Made by a program: the position numbers and the translations under genes
Notes under the pieces: model-generated
Databases searched by the model: none
What the model was told of the DNA's origin: nothing
What the model saw: the letters and a program-made list of their open reading frames with translations, nothing else
NCBI RefSeq assembly: GCF_008271465.1
Contig: NZ_VMDU01000006.1
Span: 62,001 to 126,000, forward strand
DNA from: Tabrizicola flagellatus
GTDB lineage: Bacteria; Pseudomonadota; Alphaproteobacteria; Rhodobacterales; Rhodobacteraceae
Length of the DNA: 64,000 nt
Direction: 5' to 3'
Part shown: positions 29,646 to 37,800 of the stretch, piece after piece
How the letters are laid out: each line of letters begins with the position of its first letter
Position numbering within the stretch: position 1 is the first letter of the stretch

Positions 29646-30227
29646 ATGACCGACACCACCGCCCGCGACCGCCTCACCCCGATCCTGATCACCCTCGGGC
29701 TCATCCTGCTTACGGCCGCCTGGCTTCTGTGGATCGGTCGCGCGCCGATCTGCACCTGCGGCTACGTCAAGCTCTGGCACGGCGAGGTCGTCAGCGCCGA
29801 GAACTCGCAGCACCTTTCGGACTGGTACACGCCCAGCCACATCATCCACGGCTTCCTGTTCTATGGCGCGCTCTGGCTGGTCGCCCGGCGGCTTTCCTTC
29901 GGCTGGCGGCTGGCCCTTGCCACGCTGATCGAATGCGGCTGGGAAATCATCGAGAACTCGGATGCGGTGATCGAACGCTACCGGACCGTCACCATCTCGC
30001 TGGACTATTATGGGGATTCGGTGATCAACACGATGTCCGACGTCGCGGCGATGATCCTGGGCTTCTGGCTGGCCAGCCGGCTGCCGGTCTGGGCCACCGT
30101 GGCCCTCATCATCCTGTTCGAGGTGGCGACGGCCCTGATCATCCGCGACGGCCTGGCGCTGAACGTGCTGATGCTACTTTACCCGGTGGACTGGATCGCC
30201 GACTGGCAGGCGGCGCGCCCGGTCTAA
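29646..30227 (+). CDS. UPF0314 / DUF2585 membrane protein
   Basis: The 193-residue protein has about five hydrophobic segments and the family signature [13 protein letters not shown]...[12 protein letters not shown] followed by [13 protein letters not shown]0314 is widespread in alphaproteobacteria with no established role. The TAA stop is the left end of a perfect palindrome that also contains the stop of the convergent MFS gene. Confidence 0.85.
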   Translation: MTDTTARDRLTPILITLGLILLTAAWLLWIGRAPICTCGYVKLWHGEVVSAENSQHLSDWYTPSHIIHGFLFYGALWLVARRLSFGWRLALATLIECGWEIIENSDAVIERYRTVTISLDYYGDSVINTMSDVAAMILGFWLASRLPVWATVALIILFEVATALIIRDGLALNVLMLLYPVDWIADWQAARPV

Positions 30228-30249
30228 GAATTTTCGTCGAAAATTCTTA
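30225..30249. terminator. Bidirectional palindrome sharing both stop codons
   Basis: A perfect 11-bp inverted repeat with a GTC centre (arm TAAGAATTTTC). Its first three bases are the UPF0314 stop and its last three are the reverse-strand stop of the MFS gene. The TTTT and AAAA in the arms give weak U-runs both ways. It is related to the AAAATTCTTCG palindromes at 34758 and 63043. Confidence 0.7.
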
Positions 30250-31347
30250 GACCCGCATCCGGCGCAGCGACAGCACCGCAGCCAGGCTCAGCCCCAGCAG
30301 GATCCCGGCCACCAGCACGAAGAATCCCCGCTCGCCCAGGGCGGCGCTGACCGGCGCCAGGATCAGCGGCGTGGTGATCGCGCCCACCAGCCCCGCGGCG
30401 ACGATGGTCGGCGGCACCCGGATGTCCTCGCCCATCTTGCCGCTGGCGGTGACGTAGTAGCCCGGAAAGAACACCCCGGCCGAGGCGCCCATCGCCACGA
30501 AGAACACCGCGGGCGACAGGACCGCCGCGCCCAGCGCGAACAGCGCGGCCGAGCCGATGGCGGCGGTGTAAAGCACGAAGGGCTCTACCCGGTGCGCGAT
30601 GAAGATCAGCCCCACGCGCGCCAGCAGGAACACGACGAAGAAGGCGCTGAGAAGCTGCGAGGCCCGCACCTCCTCCACCCCCGCCCGGATCAGCGCCGAG
30701 GGACCAAGGCCGGCAAGGCTCGCCTCCATCCCGATGGCGACCATGCCGAAGGCCAGGATCCCCCAGTGCGGCCGGAAGGCCCGCACTTCGCCCGCCGGTG
30801 CCGCCGCGACCCGACCGGCCGGGCCGGCCAGCGCGAAGATCGCCAGAAGCGCCAGCGCCACCGCGCCGAAGGTCCAGGCCGGGTCGCTGCCCAGCCAGAC
30901 AAAGACCAGCGGCGCGGCAATGGCGCCGACCCCGAAGGTCGCGTTCAGCAGGCTCAGCATCGACGGCCCCTTGGCGCCGAAGGCCCGCATCACGCGCGGG
31001 TTGAACACCGCCGTCGCCATGCCGTAGCCCACACCGAAGAGCGCGCCGCCGGCCAGCGTCAGCCACCAGCCCGGGCCCGCCGCCATCACCGCCGTCCCGG
31101 CCGCCATCGCCGCCAGGGCGTGCCTCGGCCCGATCCGGGCGCCGAGCAGATACATGATGCCCACGCCAAGGAAGCAGCCCACCCACAGAAGCGCGACGAA
31201 CAGCCCCGCCTCGCCCTCGGTCAGGGAAAACTCGCGGACATAGACCGGCAGCACCGGCCCGAACAGCGCCTGCCCCGCCCCCATCAGGATGAAGGTCGCC
31301 ACCCCGGCGAAGAGAAGCCCGGCATGGGCGCGGATCAGGTCGTTCAA
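30247..31347 (-). CDS. MFS transporter
   Basis: This 366-residue protein has about eleven to twelve hydrophobic segments and an MFS loop 2-3 type motif ([14 protein letters not shown] near residue 70). The substrate is unknown. It stands alone, convergent with the UPF0314 gene and divergent from the thiolase gene across 129 bases with no distinctive site. Confidence 0.82.
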   Translation of the reverse strand: MNDLIRAHAGLLFAGVATFILMGAGQALFGPVLPVYVREFSLTEGEAGLFVALLWVGCFLGVGIMYLLGARIGPRHALAAMAAGTAVMAAGPGWWLTLAGGALFGVGYGMATAVFNPRVMRAFGAKGPSMLSLLNATFGVGAIAAPLVFVWLGSDPAWTFGAVALALLAIFALAGPAGRVAAAPAGEVRAFRPHWGILAFGMVAIGMEASLAGLGPSALIRAGVEEVRASQLLSAFFVVFLLARVGLIFIAHRVEPFVLYTAAIGSAALFALGAAVLSPAVFFVAMGASAGVFFPGYYVTASGKMGEDIRVPPTIVAAGLVGAITTPLILAPVSAALGERGFFVLVAGILLGLSLAAVLSLRRMRV

Positions 31348-31476
31348 GATCGGTCTCCCGTTGATCCGCCCCGTCTCCCCCGGCTGTTAGCGCATGTCAA
31401 TGGCCGCCGTGACGCGACGTTTCCTCACCCTTCGCTCCGCCCCTGGTGCATGATGGGCCAAACACCGGAGGCCCCC

Positions 31477-32634
31477 ATGACCGAGATCCACATCCTTTCC
31501 GCCGCCCGCACCGCCATCGGCGGCTTCGGCGGCGCGCTGTCCGCCCTGCCGCCCATCGACATCGCCACCCATGCCGCTAAGGCCGCGCTGGACCGCGCGG
31601 GGGTTGAAGGCGGGCAGATCGGTCAGGTCGTCATGGGCCATGTCATCAACACCGAACCGCGCGACATGTATCTTTCCCGCGTCATGGCGATGAACGCCGG
31701 CATCCCCGAGACGACGCCGGCGATGAACGTCAACCGGCTTTGCGGTTCGGGCGCGCAGGCCGTGGTCTCGGCGGTGCAGGCGCTGATGCTGGGCGATGCC
31801 GAACTGGCGCTGGCGGGCGGGGCGGAATGCATGAGCCGCTCGCCCTATATCCTGCCCGCCGCCCGCTTCGGGCAGAAGATGGGCGATACCCGCGCGCTGG
31901 ACATGATGACCGGGGCGCTGACCTGCCCCTTCGGCACCGGGCACATGGGGGTGACGGCCGAGAACGTCGCCGCGCTGCACGGTATCAGCCGCGAGGATCA
32001 GGACGCCTTCGCGCTGGAAAGCCAGACCCGCGCCGCCCGCGCCATCGCCGAAGGCCGGTTCCGCGACCAGATCGTGCCGGTCGAGGTCGGCGGCCGGAAG
32101 GGCCCGGTGACCTTCGACACCGACGAACACCCCAAGGCCACGAGCGCCGAGGCGCTGGCGGGTCTGAAGCCGGTGTTCCAGAAGGACGGCACGGTGACCG
32201 CCGGCAATGCCTCGGGCATCAACGACGGCGCCGCCGCGCTGGTCCTGTCGCGATCCGGCAAGGGCAGCCGGGCGCGGATCATGGGCTATGCGCTGGCCGG
32301 GGTGGACCCGAAGGTCATGGGCCTCGGCCCGATCCCGGCGGTGCAGGCGCTGTGTGCGAAGCTCGGGGTCAGGCCGCAGTCCTTCGACGTGGTGGAATCG
32401 AACGAGGCCTTCGCAGCCCAGGCGCTGGCCGTGTCCCGCGCGCTGGACCTCGACCCCGCGCGGGTGAACCCCAACGGCGGGGCGATCGCGCTGGGTCATC
32501 CGGTGGGGGCGACCGGGGCGATCCTGGTCGTGAAGGCGCTGCACGAACTGGAACGGACCGGTGGGCGCACCGCCCTTGTCACCATGTGCATCGGCGGCGG
32601 CCAGGGGATCGCGCTGGCCATCGAACGCGCCTGA
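31477..32634 (+). CDS. Acetyl-CoA acetyltransferase (thiolase)
   Basis: A 385-residue thiolase with the acyl-accepting Cys89 in [10 protein letters not shown], the [16 protein letters not shown] histidine motif and the C-terminal catalytic Cys in MCIGGGQG. It could condense two acetyl-CoA or cleave beta-ketoacyl-CoA; the lone context does not decide between PHB synthesis and catabolism. ATG 31477 has GGAG 6 bases upstream. A long open frame upstream of it is not part of the gene. Confidence 0.9.
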   Translation: MTEIHILSAARTAIGGFGGALSALPPIDIATHAAKAALDRAGVEGGQIGQVVMGHVINTEPRDMYLSRVMAMNAGIPETTPAMNVNRLCGSGAQAVVSAVQALMLGDAELALAGGAECMSRSPYILPAARFGQKMGDTRALDMMTGALTCPFGTGHMGVTAENVAALHGISREDQDAFALESQTRAARAIAEGRFRDQIVPVEVGGRKGPVTFDTDEHPKATSAEALAGLKPVFQKDGTVTAGNASGINDGAAALVLSRSGKGSRARIMGYALAGVDPKVMGLGPIPAVQALCAKLGVRPQSFDVVESNEAFAAQALAVSRALDLDPARVNPNGGAIALGHPVGATGAILVVKALHELERTGGRTALVTMCIGGGQGIALAIERA

Positions 32635-32702
32635 GCGATTTCTGTGCAGAAATCGCGTCGGAGCCTGCAAGGCTCCGGTCCGGAGTTTCCATGAAACTCC
32701 GG
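32635..32702. repeat. Three consecutive hairpins between thiolase and pbpC
   Basis: Three perfect inverted repeats fill the 68-base convergent gap: GCGATTTCTG arms (32635-32656), CGGAGCC/GGCTCCG (32659-32677) and CCGGAGTTTC/GAAACTCCGG (32680-32702). They start directly after the thiolase stop and end 2 bases before the pbpC stop. Bidirectional termination or a repeat element are both possible. Confidence 0.75.
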
Positions 32703-32704
32703 TG

Positions 32705-34798
32705 CTACCGCAGCCGCACCTGCACCCGGTCGGACCGGCCCTCGGCGTCGATCACGCTGAGGGTCACGAAGCCCGCACCCGGCATCGCCAGCATCGCCTC
32801 GCGCGCCTCGGAGCCGACGACCACCGGCACCCCGTCGGCGAGCCAGGTGAAGGGTGCGGTGCCACCCGCGACCTTGACCTTCAGCCCGGCCGCCAGCAGC
32901 TCCACCTCGGCACCGTCAGGCGGGAAGGCCACGGCGGGGGCATCCGCCGCCTCGGCAAAGGCCGCCGCGCGCGACCGGAAGCGTTGCAGCGGCTGCGGCA
33001 GCGCGGCGTTGGCGACCAGCAGGGTCGCCGGCGGCGCGGGGGGCTGCGGGTCGAGCTTTCGCTTCAGCCGGTTGAAGGCCTGGAACAGCACCGGGGCCGC
33101 CACATCCGCGCCGAAGGCCCCCGGCACGGGCGTCCCGTCCGCCCGGCCCATCCAGACCCCCACCACATGCCGGCCGTCATAGCCGATGGCCCAGGCATCG
33201 CGGTGCCCATAGGAGGTGCCGGTCTTGTAGGCCAGCCGGTTCGCCGGCGCGCCGGGTGGTGGGGCCAGTCCAGCCAGAATGTCCCCGACCTGCCAGGCCG
33301 CCACGGAGGAGACCAGCCGCTGCCCCTCGGCCCCCTCGGCCCCGAGCCGCCAGGTCAGCGGCCGCGCCACCCCACCGCGGGCCAGCGCGGCGTAAAGCTG
33401 CACCATGTCCTGCAGCGTCACCCCCACCCCGCCCAGCGCGATGGCCAGCCCCGGCTGATCGCCCGGAAAGACCGGCTTCATTCCCGCCTTCTCCATCGCC
33501 GAGATCAGTTTCGCCGGCCCCAGCGCCTCGGTCAGTTCCACCACCGGGATGTTGCGCGACAGCTGCAACGCCTCGCGCATGCGGATCGTGCCGAGGTAGA
33601 GCCGGTCGAAATTCTGCGGCGCGTAGGTGCCGAAGCGCATCGGCCGGTCCTCGATCATCGTCTCGGGATGGGCCAGCCCCTCGTCGAAGGCCAGGGCATA
33701 GACCAGGGGCTTCAGCGTCGATCCGGGGCTGCGCAGCGCCTGGGTCATGTCCACGAAGCCCTGCCGCAGATCGGCCTGATAGCCCGCCGAGCCGACCGAG
33801 GCCTGGATCTCGCCCGAGGCATGGTCGGCCACCAGGATAGCCACCTGCAAGGCCTCGCCCCGGCCGGCGACTGCCTCGGCCGCCAGCGCCTCGAGCCGGC
33901 GTTGCAGGTCGCCGTCCAGCGTCAGTCGGTGCTGCCCATCCTGCGGGCGTTCGGCGCGGACCCGGTCGGCCAGATGCGCGGCGAGCGCCGGGAAGGGCTG
34001 ACGCAGGCCCGGCACCGCCTCGCGCCGGGCGGCCTCGGCGGTTTCGGGGTCCAGCACCCCCGCCGCCACCGCGCGGGCGAGCACCCGGTTCCGCGCGGCC
34101 TCGGCCCGGTCGGCGGCGCGGTCGGGGCGGCGGCTTTCCGGGGCCTGCGGGATCGCCACCAGAAGTGCGGCTTCGGCCGGGGTCAGGCGGGCGGGCTCCT
34201 TGCCGAAATAGCTGATCGAGGCCGCGCGCACCCCTTCGAGATTGCCGCCGAAGGGCGCGAGATGCAGGTAAAGCTGCAGGATCTGGTCCTTCGACAGCCG
34301 CCGCTCCAGCGCCAGAGCCACCCGCATCTGCCGAAGCTTGCCCGCGACCTTGCCGGTCGTCCCTTCCTCCAAGAGCCGCGCGACCTGCATCGTCAGCGTC
34401 GATCCGCCCGAGACGACGCGCCCGTTCCGCGCCGCCTGCACCACCGCCCGCGCCATCGACCGCATGTCCACGCCGCCATGGTCGCGGAAGCGGCGGTCCT
34501 CGTAGGCCACCAGCATGCGCAGGTAGAGCGGGTCCACCCTGTCCGGCGGCAGGGCCAGCCGCCAGCGGCCATCGGCAACCGTATAGGCGCGCAAGAGGTC
34601 GCCGTCGCGGTCCAGCACCTCGACCGACATCTCCACCGCAAGGGGCGGCAGGACGGTCGCGTCGATGAAAGCGTCGAACCGGTCCCGTCCAAGCGCCCCG
34701 AGCCACAGGCAGGCGGCCAGCGCCAGCACCCAACCGGCGCGCGGAAACCGGGGGGCCGAAAATTCTTCGGCGAAGAATTTTCTTCCGCCCCGCGTCAT
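32705..34798 (-). CDS. pbpC: Penicillin-binding protein 1C
   Basis: Bifunctional peptidoglycan synthase of 697 residues: one N-terminal membrane helix (about 22-36), a GT51 glycosyltransferase domain with catalytic Glu100 in YEDRRFRDHGG, then a transpeptidase with STLK (Ser360), SRN (414-416) and KTGTS (525). A C-terminal BiPBP_C domain of about 90 residues marks PBP1C. GGGAGG precedes ATG 34798 by 6 bases. A 25-base palindrome (34758-34782) is read in frame as residues about 6-14. It lies 19 bases after the alpha-2-macroglobulin gene, a pairing also known in E. coli (yfhM-pbpC). Confidence 0.95.
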   Translation of the reverse strand: MTRGGRKFFAEEFSAPRFPRAGWVLALAACLWLGALGRDRFDAFIDATVLPPLAVEMSVEVLDRDGDLLRAYTVADGRWRLALPPDRVDPLYLRMLVAYEDRRFRDHGGVDMRSMARAVVQAARNGRVVSGGSTLTMQVARLLEEGTTGKVAGKLRQMRVALALERRLSKDQILQLYLHLAPFGGNLEGVRAASISYFGKEPARLTPAEAALLVAIPQAPESRRPDRAADRAEAARNRVLARAVAAGVLDPETAEAARREAVPGLRQPFPALAAHLADRVRAERPQDGQHRLTLDGDLQRRLEALAAEAVAGRGEALQVAILVADHASGEIQASVGSAGYQADLRQGFVDMTQALRSPGSTLKPLVYALAFDEGLAHPETMIEDRPMRFGTYAPQNFDRLYLGTIRMREALQLSRNIPVVELTEALGPAKLISAMEKAGMKPVFPGDQPGLAIALGGVGVTLQDMVQLYAALARGGVARPLTWRLGAEGAEGQRLVSSVAAWQVGDILAGLAPPPGAPANRLAYKTGTSYGHRDAWAIGYDGRHVVGVWMGRADGTPVPGAFGADVAAPVLFQAFNRLKRKLDPQPPAPPATLLVANAALPQPLQRFRSRAAAFAEAADAPAVAFPPDGAEVELLAAGLKVKVAGGTAPFTWLADGVPVVVGSEAREAMLAMPGAGFVTLSVIDAEGRSDRVQVRLR
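34758..34782. repeat. AAAATTCTTCG palindrome inside the pbpC coding start
   Basis: 12-bp arms (GAAAATTCTTCG / CGAAGAATTTTC) around one base. The same palindrome family lies between genes at 30225 and 63043; here it is translated as the cytoplasmic N-terminal tail of PBP1C (KFFAEEFS). Confidence 0.8.
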
Positions 34799-34817
34799 GG
34801 CCGCCTCCCGCCCCGGC

Positions 34818-37800
34818 TCAGGGCGTGACCGTCAGCGTCCCGGTCGCGCTCCGGGCGCGGAAATCGGGGCGATACATGTCCTCGACCGAGGCCGCCGGAT
34901 GGTGGAACCTGCCCGGGCTGATCGCGCGCACGACATAGGCGAGCTTGAACGGCGCATCCGACCGCCAGTCGATCGCGGCCAGGAAGCGGTCCTGCCGGAA
35001 CTCGGCATGGGCCACGTCCTGCACCGCATCCAGCCAGCCCAGTTCCGAGGTCGAGCCCGCCGACATCAGGTTCGGGTTGTCGATCTCCAGACCCGCGGGC
35101 AGGGGATCGCTGACCATCAGCCGCGCCTCGCCATAGGCGAAGGGCGTGACCTCCAGCACCACCACCAGCCGGGTGCCCGCCGCCACGCTGCCGGGCGAGA
35201 CCTCCTGACCGTCCATCGTGTAGTAGGTCCGGGTGATCGCATAGCCGTTGCCGCCCGCGGGCTCGGGCTCGGCCGGGACGCCATAGGTCGTCACCGTGAC
35301 GCTGGTGTCCGGCCCCTTGTTGCGCACGACGACCGGGGTCGCCGCGCCGGCCTCCAGCACGCGGACCAGCGGACCCTCGGCGGGCTGGCCGTCGATTGTG
35401 ATGCCCTCGGCCCCCGGCCGGTCGATCAGCGCGTTGGTGGCCAGAAGCGCCCAGGTCGCCTCCTGCGTCGAGAGGTTGGTGCCCTGCGCGGCCAGCCGGT
35501 CGGTCAGCGCCTCGCGGTCCACCGCGTTCGACCCGGCCTCGACCGCCAGCGTCAAGAGCGCCGCCGTGTCGCGGTAGCGGGTGCCGTAGTCCACCCGCCA
35601 GACCTGGCCCTGCTCCGGCCCCTGCGCATCCAGCTTGGCGAGCGCCTTGCGGAACATCGCATCCGCCCGCGACTGGTCGCCGTAGGAGGCCAGCGCCGCC
35701 GCCAGCTGCGCCTGCGCCAAGGGCGTCGCGAAATCGTCGCCCTTCACATCGGCATAATAGCGCAGGTCGCCCACCGCCGCCGCGCCCTCGCGCGCCAGCA
35801 CCATCAGCGCATAGGCCAGCGCCTCGCCGCCGCCGTTGGCCTCAGCGCTGAAGTCGGGCGCATAGTTCACCTGGTTGCGCAGGTTCGCCAGCGCGTTGCG
35901 GAACGCGAGGTCCGGCACCGTGTAACCCTGCGCCCGCGCCCGGCTGAGGAAGTCGGTCACATAGGCGTCCAGCCAGAAATCGCCCTGCTCGGGCCCCCAG
36001 AGCCCGAAGCCCCCGGACGAGGACTGGTTGGCCAGGATCTCCACCACCGCCTCGTCGATCCGGGTCTGGATGTTCTCGGCCCCCTTCAGGTCCATCACCC
36101 GCGCCACCTGGTCGAAGTACAGCAGCGGCAGCGCCTTCGAGGTGATCTGCTCGGTGCAGCCATAGGGATAGCGGTCAAGGGCCGCCAGCAGTCCCGGCGC
36201 GTTCAGCCGCGCGATCGGGCCCACCGCCATCACCGCCTTGCCCGACCCCGGCACGAGTCCCGCGAACACGTTGCCGTCGAAGGTGAAGCTCTGCCCCGAA
36301 GCAAGCTCCACCCGGCTGATGCGGGCAACTTCCGGGTCGTTCACCTGCACCGGGATCGTCAGCGTCTTCTTCAGCACCTTGCCGTCCGGCGTGGTCAGGC
36401 TGATGTCGATGCTCTGCACGCCCACATCCCCCGCCGTCACCGGCACCTCGAACACCGCCTTGGCCTTCTCGCCGAGGTCAAAGCCCGAGGGCACCGCGCC
36501 CAGCGTCAGCCCGTTCGCCGTCACGTCGAGGCTCATCCGCCCCGCAGGCCCGGTGGCATGGACCACCTCCAGCAAGAGCCGCGACGTGTCGCCCGGCGAC
36601 AGGAAACGCGGCAGGCTGGCCGTCAACACCACCGGGTCACGCACCAGCACATCCGCCGATGCCTGCCCTACCCCGGTCTTCGACCAGGCCACGGCCATCA
36701 CCTTCACCGTGCCGTTGAAGCTCGGCAGGTCGAACGTCGCCCGCGCATAGCCGTCCGCGCCCACCTCGACCGGGCCGGTGAAATAGGCCACCAGCTCCTC
36801 TGTCGGCGGTGGCGCCTGCAACCGCGCCTGCGCGCCCGCGTCGCCGCCCGAGCGGACCTCGCCGGTCGCGCCGTTCAGCCCGTCGATCAGCCGACCGTAA
36901 AGGTCGCGGATGCCCACGCCCAGCCGGCGCTGGCCGAAGTAGTGGTCCTGCGGATCGGGGGCCTTGAACCCGGTCAGGTTCAGGATGCCCACATCCACCG
37001 CCGCGATGGTGACATGGGCCGTCTCGCCCGCCGTCACGCCCTCGACCTTCACCGCCACGTCCAGCGGCCCGCGCGGCGCAGCCTCGGCCGCGACCTCGAC
37101 CTTGGCCGACAGCGCCCGCGCGCCGGGGTCGATCTTCGCATGGGTCAGCCCCAGCGCCCGCGCCGGGTTCCGCCCTGCCGCCACATCCATCGGCCGCAGG
37201 ACCGAGGCGGTGACATAGACCCCCGTGCCCCAGTCATCCGTCACCGGCAGCTGGAGCAGGTTCTCGCCCTCCTTCACCTCGACCGCCTGCATGGCGACCA
37301 GCCGGTTCGACAGCACCGTGACCAGCGCCGTCCCCGCAGCCCGCGGCACGACGCGCAAGGTCGCCGTCTCGCCGGGGCGATAGGCGGGCTTGTCCAGCGA
37401 CAATTCCAGAGTGTCGGGGGTGGCCGAGGCATCGGCGGGCGCATACCAGCCCGCGTAGAATTCCATCGACGAGGCCGCCTTTCCGCCATCCGCCCGTTCC
37501 ACCACGATCTCGTAGCTGCCCCACGTCACATCGGCGGCGATCTCCGCCGGCTGTGCACCGGGCCGGGCCTCGCCCTCGGCGACCAGCTCGCGGGTGACGA
37601 CCGGCTCCCAGCTCCATTCGCCGAAGTTCTGATACCACTGATAGTCATACTGCACCCGGTTGACCTTCCAGCGCAGCGGCAGATCGACCGCCGTCTCGCC
37701 CGCGCCGACCGCGATCAGCTGGAACCGCGCCTGACCGCCCTCGGGCGCCACGCCGTCGAACAGGGGCTTGATGCCGATCATCGGCTCGGACGGTGCCAGC

